Shown: positions 17,406 through 27,248, counted from the first letter of the stretch. The stretch: 64,000 bases of DNA from Methylocystis iwaonis (GCF_027925385.1 NZ_AP027142.1:1408001-1472000), one strand, 5' to 3'. Made by a program: numbers and translations. The notes: a model not told the origin generated them from the sequence alone.

Positions 17406-18656
17406 ATGTCCGACAAGCACGGCGAACGCGATGCTGCGGTTCAGATCGCGCCGGTTCCACGGATTTCGGTGCAGGGCTTCTGCGAGTCTCAGGACGTCGC
17501 GCAGGTGATCGAAAACGCGGCAACAGACCGGCGCATGAGCAAGGCGCATGTGAAGGTTCACATGGGCGGGATTGCCGCGGCCGTCGAAGCCTATCGTACC
17601 GCGCCGACGCCTAATCTCATCGTCCTCGAGACCTATGCGGATCGGACGGTGCTGATGGAGCAGCTCGATAGTCTGGCCGAGTTTTGCGACTCGGGGACCA
17701 AGGTGATGGTCATCGGCCATGAAAACGACATCGCGCTCTATCGCGAGTTGACGGCGCGCGGCGTCAGCGATTATGTCGTCGCGCCGCTCGACGTTCTCAC
17801 TTTCATCGGGCAGGTGTCTCACCTTTATAATGGTCCGCACGCCGAGGTGATCGGCAAATTGATCGCGGTGGTCGGCGCCAAGGGCGGCGTCGGCGCTTCG
17901 ACGATCTGCCACAACCTTGCCTGGTCGATCTCGCGCCAGCTCGAGTGCCAGACGGTGATCGTCGATCTCGATCTGCCGTTCGGCACAGCGGGTCTCGATT
18001 TCAACCAGGACCCGCCGCAGGGCGTCGCGGACGCAGTCTTCTCGCCCGAGCGATTGGACACGGCTTTCGTCGATCGCCTTCTGTCGAAATGCAGCGACAC
18101 CCTCAGCATTCTTGCCGCGCCGGCGACGGTGGAGCGGCTTTACGATCTTCAGGAGCAGGCTTTCGACGCAACGCTCGACATTCTACGCTCCACGACGCCG
18201 TGCTCCATTTTGGATGTCCCCCATCAATGGACGGCCTGGACGAAGCGCGTCCTGGTCGCGGCCGACGAGGTGGTTTTGGTCGCTTCGCCTGATCTCGCCA
18301 ATTTGCGAAACGCGAAGACGCTGATGGATGCGCTTCGCGCCCAGCGCGTCAATGATCCGGCGCCTCGGCTCGTGCTCAACATGGTCGGCGTGCCGCGCCG
18401 CCCGGAAATCGCCCTTCCAGAATTTGCGAAGGCGATCGAGGTGGAGCCTGTCGGAGTCGTGCCATTCGAGCCGAAGCTGTTCGGGACCGCGGCGAATAAC
18501 GGTCAGATGCTCGCGGAGGTGGAGGCGGGCTCCAAGATCGTCGAAGCGCTCGACGACATCGCGCGGCAATTGATGGGGCGCGTCGTGGTGCGGCGCGCCA
18601 AGAAGACTCTGCTTTCGCCGCTCCTCGATCATTTCGTGCGTAAGAAGGCGAGCTGA
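17406..18656 (+). CDS. cpaE: pilus assembly ATPase CpaE (TadZ-like)
   Basis: A 416-residue cytoplasmic MinD/ParA-like ATPase. Residues about 15-145 form a degenerate receiver-like domain. The ATPase domain follows, with a deviant Walker A GAKGGVGAST and a VIVDLDLPFGTAGLDF segment. TadZ/CpaE proteins place the pilus machinery at the pole. A GGGGAA site precedes the ATG. It is the fifth gene of the plus-strand cpa block and is followed by cpaF after 43 bases. Confidence 0.93.
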   Translation: MSDKHGERDAAVQIAPVPRISVQGFCESQDVAQVIENAATDRRMSKAHVKVHMGGIAAAVEAYRTAPTPNLIVLETYADRTVLMEQLDSLAEFCDSGTKVMVIGHENDIALYRELTARGVSDYVVAPLDVLTFIGQVSHLYNGPHAEVIGKLIAVVGAKGGVGASTICHNLAWSISRQLECQTVIVDLDLPFGTAGLDFNQDPPQGVADAVFSPERLDTAFVDRLLSKCSDTLSILAAPATVERLYDLQEQAFDATLDILRSTTPCSILDVPHQWTAWTKRVLVAADEVVLVASPDLANLRNAKTLMDALRAQRVNDPAPRLVLNMVGVPRRPEIALPEFAKAIEVEPVGVVPFEPKLFGTAANNGQMLAEVEAGSKIVEALDDIARQLMGRVVVRRAKKTLLSPLLDHFVRKKAS

Positions 18657-18699
18657 AGACCGTCGCAGCATCTACCGCATCGGCCAGGGATAATCGGCA

Positions 18700-20142
18700 A
18701 TGTTCGGAAAGCGTACGAGTGTCGGCGATATGGCGCAGCGGCCCCGGGGACCGGCTGCAGCGACCATGGTCAAGCCGCAACTGCCTTTGCCTGTGGCGCC
18801 GAGTTACGAGCCAGCGGTCCCGGCGCCGGCGCCAGCGCCCGAGCAAAAGAAGTCCGAAGAATATTATCTGACGAAGAGCGTCATCTTCGGCGCGCTGATC
18901 GAGGCGATCGACCTCGCGCAGCTCTCGAAGCTCGACCCCGAAAACGCCCGCGAAGAAATTCGCGACATCGTCAACGAAATCGTCGCCATCAAAAATGTCG
19001 TGATGTCGATCGCCGAGCAGGAGGAGCTGCTCGACGATATCTGTAACGACGTTCTCGGATATGGCCCGCTCGAGCCTTTGCTCGCGCGCGACGATATTGC
19101 GGACATCATGGTCAATGGCGCGTTCAAGACCTATATCGAAGTCGGCGGCAAGATTCAGCTTACGAACATTCGCTTCCGGGACAATGCGCAACTGATGAAC
19201 ATCTGTCAGCGTATCGTGTCCCAGGTCGGCCGTCGCGTCGACGAGGCGTCGCCGATCTGTGATGCGCGTCTGCTCGACGGCTCGCGCGTCAATGTGATTG
19301 CGCCGCCGCTTGCGATCGACGGTCCGGCGCTCACCATTCGTAAGTTCAAGAAGGACAAGCTGACCCTCGACCAGCTAATGCGCTTTGGCGCGATTTCGCC
19401 AGAGGGCGGCGAGGTGCTCAAGATTATCGGCCGCGTTCGCTGCAACGTGCTCATCTCTGGCGGCACCGGCTCGGGTAAAACGACTCTGCTGAACTGCCTT
19501 ACCAATTACATCGACGTCGACGAGCGGGTCATTACCTGTGAGGACGCGGCGGAGCTGCAACTCCAACAACCGCACGTCGTGCGTCTTGAAACGCGACCGC
19601 CGAACCTCGAGGGGCAGGGCGCGGTGACGATGCGCGATTTGGTCAAGAACTGCCTGCGTATGCGTCCGGAACGCATCATCGTGGGCGAGGTGCGCGGACC
19701 GGAGGCTTTCGATCTGTTGCAGGCGATGAACACCGGCCACGACGGCTCGATGGGGACGCTCCACGCCAACTCGCCGCGCGAAGCGCTCGGCCGCCTCGAG
19801 TCGATGATCACCATGGGCGGTTTCGCGCTGCCGGGGAAAACCATCCGCGACATGATCGTGTCGTCGATCGACGTAATCATTCAGGCCGCCCGCCTGCGCG
19901 ACGGCTCTCGCCGGATCACGCACATTAGTGAAGTTCTCGGACTCGAAGGCGATGTCGTGACCATGCAGGATCTCTTTGTTTACGAGATCCTCGGCGAGGA
20001 TGCGAATGGGAAGATCGTCGGCCGGCACCGTTCGACCGGCATCGGCCGTCCAAGATTCTGGGAGCGTGCGCGCTACTATGGCGAAGACGAGCGTCTCGCT
20101 GCAGCGCTCGACGCCGCGGATGTGGGCGATCTGGAAAAATAA
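18700..20142 (+). CDS. cpaF: pilus assembly secretion ATPase CpaF (TadA)
   Basis: A 480-residue hexameric secretion ATPase powering pilus assembly. Walker A is GGTGSGKTTLL near residue 252, Walker B is RIIVGEVRGPEAFDLL, and the His box is TGHDGSMGTLHAN. A proline-rich N-terminal linker (residues 15-50) precedes the N-terminal domain. It is placed directly before tadB. Confidence 0.97.
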   Translation: MFGKRTSVGDMAQRPRGPAAATMVKPQLPLPVAPSYEPAVPAPAPAPEQKKSEEYYLTKSVIFGALIEAIDLAQLSKLDPENAREEIRDIVNEIVAIKNVVMSIAEQEELLDDICNDVLGYGPLEPLLARDDIADIMVNGAFKTYIEVGGKIQLTNIRFRDNAQLMNICQRIVSQVGRRVDEASPICDARLLDGSRVNVIAPPLAIDGPALTIRKFKKDKLTLDQLMRFGAISPEGGEVLKIIGRVRCNVLISGGTGSGKTTLLNCLTNYIDVDERVITCEDAAELQLQQPHVVRLETRPPNLEGQGAVTMRDLVKNCLRMRPERIIVGEVRGPEAFDLLQAMNTGHDGSMGTLHANSPREALGRLESMITMGGFALPGKTIRDMIVSSIDVIIQAARLRDGSRRITHISEVLGLEGDVVTMQDLFVYEILGEDANGKIVGRHRSTGIGRPRFWERARYYGEDERLAAALDAADVGDLEK

Positions 20143-20160
20143 GAGGTCGAGGGCCAGGGT

Positions 20161-21135
20161 ATGGATCGGCAGATTATTGTCGTGGCGTTGATCGTGCTCG
20201 CTGTTGCGGCGCTGATGTACGTCTTCGTCTATCCCTATCTCTCGGGCGACATCAAAGCCCAGAAGCGCCAAGCGGCGCTGATGACTGGTCCCGCCGAACG
20301 GTCGAGCAATGCGAGAGGCGGCGATCCGGCGAAGCGTCGCAAAGCCATCGCGGACAGCCTGAAGGAAGTCGAGGAAAAGAACAAAAAGCAGCGGGTCACG
20401 CTCGAGCAGAGCATCGCTCAAGCCGGATTGACCTGGTCCAAGGAGGCCTTTCTCGGGGCCTCGGTGGGGTTCGGGCTGTTTATTGGATTTCTCGTCTTCG
20501 TCGTCAACGGCGACATGCTGGTGGCGTTAGGCGCCGCTGCTGTCGGCATGTTCGGATTGCCGAACTGGATTTTGTCTTTCTTACGCAAGCGTCGTATCGC
20601 AAAGTTCATCGACGAATTTCCGGGCGCCATCGAAGTGATCATCCGCGGCGTCAAGGCTGGCTTGCCGGTCGGAGATTGCTTTCGCGTGATCGCTGCGGAA
20701 GGGCAGGAGCCTGTGCGCGGCGAATTCAAACGTATCGTCGAATCGCAGGCGATCGGCCTTTCGATCGGCGAAGCGTCCGAGCGCTTCGCCGAGCGCGTGC
20801 CGGTGCCCGAGGTTTCGTTCTTTTCCATCGTGATCAACATTCAGCAGAAATCCGGCGGCAATCTTTCCGAAGCTTTGTCCAATCTTTCGGCGGTTCTTCG
20901 TGACCGCAAAAAGATGAAGGGAAAGGTGCAGGCGATGTCCTCCGAAGCAAAGGCGTCCGCCGGCATCATCGGCAGTCTGCCTTTCCTCGTCGGCGGCGCA
21001 GTGTTTTTCACCACCCCCTCCTACATGATGATCCTGTTCACCTCGACGCTCGGCAAGATCATTATCGCCGGATGCCTTTTGTGGATGGCGATCGGCGTGT
21101 TCATCATGCGTAAGATGATCAACTTCGACATATAG
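20161..21135 (+). CDS. tadB: type II secretion F-domain protein TadB (CpaG)
   Basis: A 324-residue inner-membrane protein with an N-terminal helix, two central helices, the T2SSF domain (FPGAIEVIIRGVKAGLPVGD and IQQKSGGNLSEALSNLS), and C-terminal helices. It forms the platform with TadC. It lies 18 bases after cpaF. Confidence 0.95.
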   Translation: MDRQIIVVALIVLAVAALMYVFVYPYLSGDIKAQKRQAALMTGPAERSSNARGGDPAKRRKAIADSLKEVEEKNKKQRVTLEQSIAQAGLTWSKEAFLGASVGFGLFIGFLVFVVNGDMLVALGAAAVGMFGLPNWILSFLRKRRIAKFIDEFPGAIEVIIRGVKAGLPVGDCFRVIAAEGQEPVRGEFKRIVESQAIGLSIGEASERFAERVPVPEVSFFSIVINIQQKSGGNLSEALSNLSAVLRDRKKMKGKVQAMSSEAKASAGIIGSLPFLVGGAVFFTTPSYMMILFTSTLGKIIIAGCLLWMAIGVFIMRKMINFDI

Positions 21136-21176
21136 AAATACTGAGCGGTAAAGGCGGGGTTGGCGAGGCCGGCGAA

Positions 21177-22154
21177 ATGGACGAGCTAGTAGAGAAGATC
21201 ACAAACACGCATTTCGTCGTCAGCGCATTGACCGCGATTGCCGTGATCGCGACGATCATAACGCTGGCTATGCCGCTGTTGAGCGACGACTCCCTCGCCA
21301 AGCGAATGAAAAGCGTCTCCAGCGAGCGCGAGAGAATTCGTCAGCGTGAACGCGCGCTCGCAAAAAGCCAGCAGCAGGTCAAGGGGCTTCGCCACGAGTC
21401 GAAGACCTATATGAAGAATATCGTCGAGAAATTTTCGTTGTCGACGTGGCTGAACACGGAGGACGCGAAAATGAAGCTCGCGTCGGCGGGCTTCCGTGGG
21501 CCGCAGGCGGAAATTGCTTTTCTGTTCTTCCGATTGGTGACGCCGATCGGATTTTTCCTTGCTGCGCTTCTCTGGGTTGTTGTTTTCAGCGACCCTGAGA
21601 CGGGCATGCTGTTCAAGGCCGGCGCCGTGATCGCCGCGACCTATCTCGGCATCAAGGCGCCCGAAGTGTTCATCAGCAATACGATCGCCAACCGTCAGCA
21701 GTCGATGCAAAGGGCCTTTCCGGACGCCCTCGATTTGATGCTGATCTGCGTCGAATCGGGCATGTCGATCGAGCATGCATTTCGCAAGGTCGGCCAGGAG
21801 ATCGGCGTTCAGTCGCTTCCGCTCGCCGAGGAGTTCGCGCTGGCGACGGCCGAGCTTTCTTATCTTCCCGACCGGCGCACCGCCTATATCAATCTTGCGG
21901 CGCGCACGGGCCTCGACGGCGTGAAGCAGATCTCGACCGTTCTGATCCAAGCCGAGAAATATGGCACGCCGCTCGGTCAGGCGCTGCGCATCACGGCGCA
22001 GGAAAGCCGCGACAATCGCCTGATGGAGGCCGAGAAGAAAGCCGCAGCCTTGCCGCCCAAGCTGACCGTGCCGATGATCATCTTCTTTCTGCCGGTGCTG
22101 ATGGTTGTCGTTCTGGCGCCCGCCGCCATTCAGGTGATGCAGACCACCGGTTGA
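21177..22154 (+). CDS. tadC: type II secretion F-domain protein TadC (CpaH)
   Basis: A 325-residue inner-membrane protein with a T2SSF domain (FPDALDLMLICVESGMSIEHA, then QAEKYGTPLGQALRITAQESR) and hydrophobic ends. It is the last gene of the plus-strand tad block. No tadD-type TPR gene follows; the next gene is cobS. Confidence 0.95.
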   Translation: MDELVEKITNTHFVVSALTAIAVIATIITLAMPLLSDDSLAKRMKSVSSERERIRQRERALAKSQQQVKGLRHESKTYMKNIVEKFSLSTWLNTEDAKMKLASAGFRGPQAEIAFLFFRLVTPIGFFLAALLWVVVFSDPETGMLFKAGAVIAATYLGIKAPEVFISNTIANRQQSMQRAFPDALDLMLICVESGMSIEHAFRKVGQEIGVQSLPLAEEFALATAELSYLPDRRTAYINLAARTGLDGVKQISTVLIQAEKYGTPLGQALRITAQESRDNRLMEAEKKAAALPPKLTVPMIIFFLPVLMVVVLAPAAIQVMQTTG

Positions 22155-22209
22155 CGTTCGACAACGTGAGGCGCTCGACAAAGCGCGGCGCCTCGTCCAT
22201 GAAGCCCTC

Positions 22210-22983
22210 ATGGTCTCGACCTTTGCCCGCGATATTCGCGCTTGTCTGCGGTTCTATTCCCGTCTTCCGGTTCCGCCGGGAGACGACGGCCATGCGATGC
22301 CTGATTTCGCGCGTGTGAGCTGGGCGGCGCCTCTGGCGGGCGGCGTCATCGGCGCGATCGGCGCCGGCGTCGTCTTGATCGGGGGCTTTTTGCATCTGCC
22401 GAGCTTCGTCGTTGCGGCCTGTGCAGTGGGCGCGCTGACTCTGGCGACGGGCGGGTTGCATGAGGACGGTCTCGCGGATCTCGCCGATGGTTTCGGCGGC
22501 GGCGCAACGCGTGAACAGAAACTCGCCATCATGCGCGACAGTCGCCTCGGCGCCTATGGCGCGCTCGCGCTCTGCCTCACGGCGTTGCTGCGCGTCGCGG
22601 CGGTGGCGGCGACGTTCGAGAGAAGCGTTCTGCTGGCGGCTCTCGCCATCGTCTCGGCGTCGGCGCTCTCGCGGGCCGTGGGGCTCATTCCGATGATGAT
22701 GCTTCTGCCCGCACGCGGCGACGGCGCCGGCGCATCGGCTCCGACGCCGTCGCCCTCGGCCATGCGTCTGGCGCTTATCATCGGGGGCGTGATCGCGCTT
22801 GCGCCATGGCTTTGCGGCGCCTCTTTGGCGCAGACGGTCGTCGCGCAAACGGCCGCGATGGCGGGGGCGCTCGGCGTGTCGAATCTGGCCCGGCGGCAGA
22901 TTGGCGGCTATACGGGCGACGTGCTGGGCGCATCGCAACAGGTTGCAGAAATCGCGCTGCTCATCGCTGTTTCGGCGGCTTGA
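22210..22983 (+). CDS. cobS: adenosylcobinamide-GDP ribazoletransferase
   Basis: A 257-residue polytopic membrane enzyme that joins adenosylcobinamide-GDP and alpha-ribazole in the last steps of cobalamin synthesis. Signature segments are FYSRLPVP, GGLHEDGLADLADGFGGG (acidic metal site) and MRDSRLGAYG. It sits alone: no other cob genes are next to it, and it converges with dusA with a 3-base gap. Confidence 0.95.
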   Translation: MVSTFARDIRACLRFYSRLPVPPGDDGHAMPDFARVSWAAPLAGGVIGAIGAGVVLIGGFLHLPSFVVAACAVGALTLATGGLHEDGLADLADGFGGGATREQKLAIMRDSRLGAYGALALCLTALLRVAAVAATFERSVLLAALAIVSASALSRAVGLIPMMMLLPARGDGAGASAPTPSPSAMRLALIIGGVIALAPWLCGASLAQTVVAQTAAMAGALGVSNLARRQIGGYTGDVLGASQQVAEIALLIAVSAA

Positions 22984-22986
22984 AAA

Positions 22987-24012
22987 TCAGGCCGCGGCGT
23001 CGCGCAGTCGCGCCATGGCGCTTCGGACTTCAGAAATCGCGCCGGTCAGAACTTCGACGCCGGCTCCCGGCCGCACGGCTTCCAGCGCCAGGCGTCGGCG
23101 GAAGGCGCGGGCGCCGGGAAGACCGGTGAAAAGACCGAGCATGTGGCGGGTCATATTCGACAGCTTTTCTCCTTTGCCGAGCTCGCGCTCGATGTAGGGG
23201 ATATAGGCGTCGACGGCCGCGAACATATCCGGATAGGGCGCGTCCTCCTGGAAGAACTCGGGATCGACTCGCAGGAGGAGGCCAGGGTCGTGATAAGCGG
23301 CGCGGCCGATCATCACGCCATCCATTCTCTCGAGCTGCGCGTGCATCTGGGGAAGCGTGGTCAATCCGCCATTGATCGCCATGGGCGTCTGGGGGAATGC
23401 GCGCTTGAGCTTGTGCACGAGGGCGTAATCGAGCGGCGGAACGTCGCGGTTCTCTTTGGGTGAGAGCCCCTTGAGCCAGGCTTTGCGCGCATGGACGACA
23501 AGCGCGTCGACGCCTGCCTCGATGCAGTGTCGCGCCATCGCGAAGAGCGCGGGCTCTGGTTCCTGGTCGTCGACGCCAATGCGGCATTTCACGGTCACTG
23601 GCGCGGCGATGACGTCTTTCATCGCCTTCACGCAATCGGCGACGAGGGCAGGGCGCAGCATGAGGCAGGCGCCGAAGGCTCCGTTCTGCACGCGATCGGA
23701 TGGGCACCCGACGTTGAGATTGACCTCGCAGTAGCCGAAGTCTTCGACAATCTTCGCCGCGCGCGCCAGCTCCGCCGGATCGGAGCCGCCGAGCTGAAAG
23801 GCGACCGGCTGCTCGAAGGGGTCGAAACGCATGAGACGCGCGCGATCGCCGTGGATGACGGCGCCGGTCGTCAGCATTTCGGTGTAAAGGCGCGCGCGGC
23901 GCGTCAGCAGCCGATGGAAGAAGCGGCAATGGCGATCCGTCCAATCCATCATCGGCGCGACAGAGAAGCGGATGTCGCTGTTTTTAATTTTTTTTTGTTT
24001 TGCTTCAGTCAC
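22987..24012 (-). CDS. dusA: tRNA-dihydrouridine synthase A
   Basis: An FMN-dependent enzyme that reduces uridines in the tRNA D-loop. It has 341 residues from GTG at 24012 (GAGAG just upstream); a TTG at 24036 would add 8 residues. Signatures are FSVAPMMDWTDRHCRFF, the catalytic Cys in NLNVGCPSDRVQNGAFGACL, and ARKAWLKGLSPKENRDVPPL, which is specific to DusA. An integrase remnant starts about 100 bases upstream of its 5' end, at a position used by dusA-specific integrative elements. Confidence 0.95.
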   Translation of the reverse strand: MTEAKQKKIKNSDIRFSVAPMMDWTDRHCRFFHRLLTRRARLYTEMLTTGAVIHGDRARLMRFDPFEQPVAFQLGGSDPAELARAAKIVEDFGYCEVNLNVGCPSDRVQNGAFGACLMLRPALVADCVKAMKDVIAAPVTVKCRIGVDDQEPEPALFAMARHCIEAGVDALVVHARKAWLKGLSPKENRDVPPLDYALVHKLKRAFPQTPMAINGGLTTLPQMHAQLERMDGVMIGRAAYHDPGLLLRVDPEFFQEDAPYPDMFAAVDAYIPYIERELGKGEKLSNMTRHMLGLFTGLPGARAFRRRLALEAVRPGAGVEVLTGAISEVRSAMARLRDAAA

Positions 24013-24082
24013 TTGTCTCTCTCGGAAATCATCCAATTTGTTCCGGTTTTATTCCGATTCTGCATCATTTTGAGCCCCAGGC

Positions 24083-24118
24083 TACAGCATTGCTGTAACT
24101 TTGGTGCTCATGCTGTAA
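24083..24118. promoter_or_regulatory. TACAGCA/TGCTGTA inverted repeat before the integrase remnant
   Basis: TACAGCA-T-TGCTGTA at 24083-24097, plus a third half-site TGCTGTA at 24111, directly before the integrase ATG. It could be an autoregulatory operator or part of an attachment region left by an integrated element. Confidence 0.45.
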
Positions 24119-24385
24119 ATGGGAACCATCATTCCGCGAAGGCGCAAGGACGGCTCGACTGGCTATATGGCCCAAATCTCGATGCGACGCGACGGCCATG
24201 TGCATCCTGAGACAAAGACCTTCGATCGCAATCAGGCCGCATCAGCGTGGCTCGAAAAGCGCGAGCGCGAGCTTGAAAGGCCGGGCGCCATAAATTTTGA
24301 CCGCAAAATTCACATTTTGCCCGAGGTCATCCGTGGTGGAGCGGCCACGAGCTGCTCATCTGAGAAGCCGAAAATGGATCTTTAA
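24119..24385 (+). pseudogene. truncated tyrosine integrase (N-terminal fragment)
   Basis: An 88-codon frame. Its first 55 residues (MGTIIPRRRKDGSTGYMAQI, then RDGHVHPETKTFDRNQAASAWLEKRERELERPG) match the N-terminal DNA-binding arm of phage/island tyrosine integrases. The core-binding and catalytic domains are absent. The last 30 residues are not integrase-like and overlap the 3' end of the lipoprotein gene on the other strand. It lies beside the 5' end of dusA and points away from it. Interpreted as the relic of a dusA-targeting mobile element. Confidence 0.75.
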
Positions 24386-24627
24386 TGGTGGTGTCCCCCG
24401 CCACCGCTCAGACCGGGGCCGTTAGTCGCGTCTTCGTCGGTAGGCAATTGCCCGACGCGCTTGAGGAACGCCGCATGTTGTTCCGGCGTGTGATGAGCGT
24501 GAACGCCGCCGAGCTTGGTGTAGACGGCGGGATCCAGCGAATTGGCGGGGTTGGCCGAGCTGGTGGAATTGCAGCCCGACATAGCAGGCAGACTAGCGAG
24601 CGAGAAGATGAGCATTCGTATTTTCAC
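24382..24627 (-). CDS. small His-rich lipoprotein, copy 1
   Basis: An 81-residue lipoprotein. The signal peptide has lipobox MSGC at Cys18. The mature part holds HAHHTPEQHAAFLKRVGQLP and the C-terminus GLSGGGGHHH. It lies 49 bases downstream of the TonB receptor gene on the same strand, so it is co-transcribed. A paralogue at 47896-48117, also directly after a TonB receptor, shares the lipid-anchor CNST, the HTPEQHAAFLKRV core and the GGGGHHH tail. The His clusters suggest metal or haem binding in the periplasm. I do not recognise a named family. Confidence 0.85.
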   Translation of the reverse strand: MKIRMLIFSLASLPAMSGCNSTSSANPANSLDPAVYTKLGGVHAHHTPEQHAAFLKRVGQLPTDEDATNGPGLSGGGGHHH

Positions 24628-24676
24628 TGCGTTTTCTCCTCAAAAGATGGCGCGTCGGAGCCGCGGCAGGTCCGGC

Positions 24677-27184
24677 TTAAAACGTAATCGACGAGGTGAC
24701 GCCGAAAGTTCGCGGTCCCTGAGTCGAGATGCCCACTGTTGTCGGGGCCGTAGAGCTTCCTTGAGCCCACGTCGTCCAGGGACGATTGTTGAAAAGGTTC
24801 TTGCCCCATAGGGTCAAACTGTATTTGCGATCATCCGTGCGCACGCCAAGGCCGGCGTCGAACATCACATAGGCGCTCTGCCAATATTGGATCAAGGAAA
24901 GCGGGTTCGTATATTGCGCCTTGCTGAACCAGGCCGCGTTTGCATAAATAAATCCGTTCAGCGGCTTGCCTTTCCAATCGGTCGAACTCGCGAAAGCGCC
25001 GCCAAGCGGGCGCTCGTAGTTGAACCCGCCATTGATTTGCCACCAGGGCAAGCCGGTGATGCGCGTATTGCTGAGGGACATCGTCGAAGGCCCCCCTTTG
25101 TAGCTCCAATCCGGCGGCGCGGGCGCGTCCTTGTAGTTGACGTAGCGCGCTTCCGTATATGCCCCCGAGAGGTTTAGAGCGAGGCCCTCGAAGGGAACCC
25201 AGCGCTGCACGAACTCGATGCCTCGAAGGCGCACATGCGGCGCATTGCCAAGATAGGTCACATTCGATGTGACGCCATTGCTGTCAGCATAGGTTTTCTG
25301 CTGGCTGATCTGGAAGTCATAGAGGTCGTTCCAATACAAGTTGACGTTAGATATCAGCGAGCCATCGAACCAGTTCGTTTTTGCCCCGATCTCATAGTCC
25401 CATGAGGTTTCGGGCTTATTGAACGGGGGTTTGAAGCCCTGCGCAACGCCGCCGATGTAAATTGGCGTGTTCTGCGTGTTTACAGCCGGCTGCTTGTCCC
25501 CGCGCCCAAGCAGGCCGTAAAGCAAAATGTTCTCGTTGAGCTGATACTGCGGATTGATAATTCCGATGACGCCATTGTGATGGTTCGTTGCGCCGCCTGT
25601 GTCGGACCAACCATATCCACCCGACGCCGAGACGAGAGCGGCGTCCTGCTGAAGGACGCTGTAGGGCACGCCATAGAAATAATTCGGGCGAAATTTATTC
25701 GAGCCATAACGGATATCGTAACTGTCGCGCAGGCCGAACGTGATCGACGCCTGCTCGTCGATGTGCCAGGTTCCTTGTCCATATGCCGCGATTTGGAAAT
25801 CCCCGGCATTGTTGAGCCACCAAGTGGTGAGACCGGGCAACGCCGCCGGCCTCCCGAGCCAAGCCGCCGAGTCGACGCCGAAGGTTTCGTGGTGCATGCG
25901 ATCCTGCGCGATCTCATAATAACCGTAAAGGCCAGTCGTCCATTCGAAATCCTGTTCCTTGGGCGACGACAGCCGCAGCTCTTGCGAACTCTGCAACACA
26001 TAAGTGTCCATGCCGCCGGAGCCGAACCCGAGCTGCAGCAATTGGTTATCGGAGAACCCGTTGTTGCGGAACGAACCGTAGCCGATCGCAGAGATCGAGG
26101 TCAGCATATTGTCGCCGAACTGGTAGTTCAGCTCGTTCGAGAGCATCAGCACATGCGTGGGGTCGCGACCGTTTCGGGCGATGTACGGCGTATTCGGGTC
26201 GATGGTCCAGATGGGCTTTTTGAGTTTCGACCATACCTGCTGAAAGAATGTCGGCGTGAGTCGTGCGCCATTGGCATATATCAGGCTCGTATCGCCGATC
26301 GTTCCGGTGAGATAATCATTGTGCTCATTCGACGCATTGTAGATGAAACTGACACGGTCGCTCCATCCGTCGCCGACGCCGAGAAGCTGAAAGTGCAGTC
26401 CGAGACGATTCGTGTCGAGATAGGTCGATCCGGTTTTCGCGTCCTTGATCCAGCCGTCGCCACGATCGAGATAAACAGAGGCGCGATAGGCGAGCTGATC
26501 TTCAATGAGCGTGCCCGTAGAGTTGAATGTCTGCTTGAAGTGATTGTAGTTCCCGTAAGTCGTCCGCACCGTGGTCTTCGGCTCGAATGAGGGCGGCTGA
26601 GTATGAAATATTATAGAACCGACGTTCGTGTTTTTGCCGCCGGCAGTGCCGGTCGGACCGAGAAGAAGTTCGACCGAGCTCAGATCCACGAGGTCGCCCC
26701 ATTGGAAGCCAGCGAAGCTCCAATAGACGTTATCGACAATATACCCGGTGTCGGACGGCGAGCCGGTTCCTGCTGACCCTGCCGCGACGCCGACGCCTCT
26801 GATCGCCATACGCGACTGGCGGGGCTGCGCGATGTTCGGACGATAATTTGGCACCCGCCTCGAGAGGTCGGTCACATTGTCGACCTGCTGCTCTTCGATC
26901 GTCGTCCCCGTGACGACGCTGCCGGAGCGCGGGGTTCGCGTCAGCACTTTCTCCTGTAGTTTTTCACCGGCGCCATTGGGGCCGCTCACCTGGATATCAT
27001 TCACATGCAATGTTTCATTCGGCGCCTCGCTCGGATTTTGAGCGCCTGAGTGTTGGGATGGCGTCGATTTTGGGGATTGAGCAAGCGCTTCATTACGCGG
27101 GATGCTTATCGACAAGCTGACCAGGATTGACGCCAGAGACGCTCCAGAGAACAGGCGCGATCTAATAGAAACTTGCCCCACCAT
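24677..27184 (-). CDS. TonB-dependent receptor, copy 1 of lipoprotein-linked pair
   Basis: An 835-residue outer-membrane receptor from ATG at 27184 (MVGQVSIRSRLFSG), with AGAGGG 7 bases upstream; the promoter at 27249-27277 rules out the longer frame. It has a signal peptide, a plug (GTTIEEQQVDNVTDLSRRVPNYRP, then VELLLGPTGTAGGKNTNVGSI) and a barrel ending TFGVTSSITF. It is homologous to the receptor at 48188-50704 along its length (for example FRFSSPKE/LRLSSPKE, NYEHPVG/NYERPLG, SLSNTR). The substrate is unknown. Pairing with a His-rich lipoprotein suggests a metal or metal chelate. Confidence 0.92.
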   Translation of the reverse strand: MVGQVSIRSRLFSGASLASILVSLSISIPRNEALAQSPKSTPSQHSGAQNPSEAPNETLHVNDIQVSGPNGAGEKLQEKVLTRTPRSGSVVTGTTIEEQQVDNVTDLSRRVPNYRPNIAQPRQSRMAIRGVGVAAGSAGTGSPSDTGYIVDNVYWSFAGFQWGDLVDLSSVELLLGPTGTAGGKNTNVGSIIFHTQPPSFEPKTTVRTTYGNYNHFKQTFNSTGTLIEDQLAYRASVYLDRGDGWIKDAKTGSTYLDTNRLGLHFQLLGVGDGWSDRVSFIYNASNEHNDYLTGTIGDTSLIYANGARLTPTFFQQVWSKLKKPIWTIDPNTPYIARNGRDPTHVLMLSNELNYQFGDNMLTSISAIGYGSFRNNGFSDNQLLQLGFGSGGMDTYVLQSSQELRLSSPKEQDFEWTTGLYGYYEIAQDRMHHETFGVDSAAWLGRPAALPGLTTWWLNNAGDFQIAAYGQGTWHIDEQASITFGLRDSYDIRYGSNKFRPNYFYGVPYSVLQQDAALVSASGGYGWSDTGGATNHHNGVIGIINPQYQLNENILLYGLLGRGDKQPAVNTQNTPIYIGGVAQGFKPPFNKPETSWDYEIGAKTNWFDGSLISNVNLYWNDLYDFQISQQKTYADSNGVTSNVTYLGNAPHVRLRGIEFVQRWVPFEGLALNLSGAYTEARYVNYKDAPAPPDWSYKGGPSTMSLSNTRITGLPWWQINGGFNYERPLGGAFASSTDWKGKPLNGFIYANAAWFSKAQYTNPLSLIQYWQSAYVMFDAGLGVRTDDRKYSLTLWGKNLFNNRPWTTWAQGSSTAPTTVGISTQGPRTFGVTSSITF

Positions 27185-27248
27185 GTCGGACCCTCTCGTT
27201 AACACCCGGATGCGCATCGAGCGCGGGTTCAGCATCGTCCATATAAAT

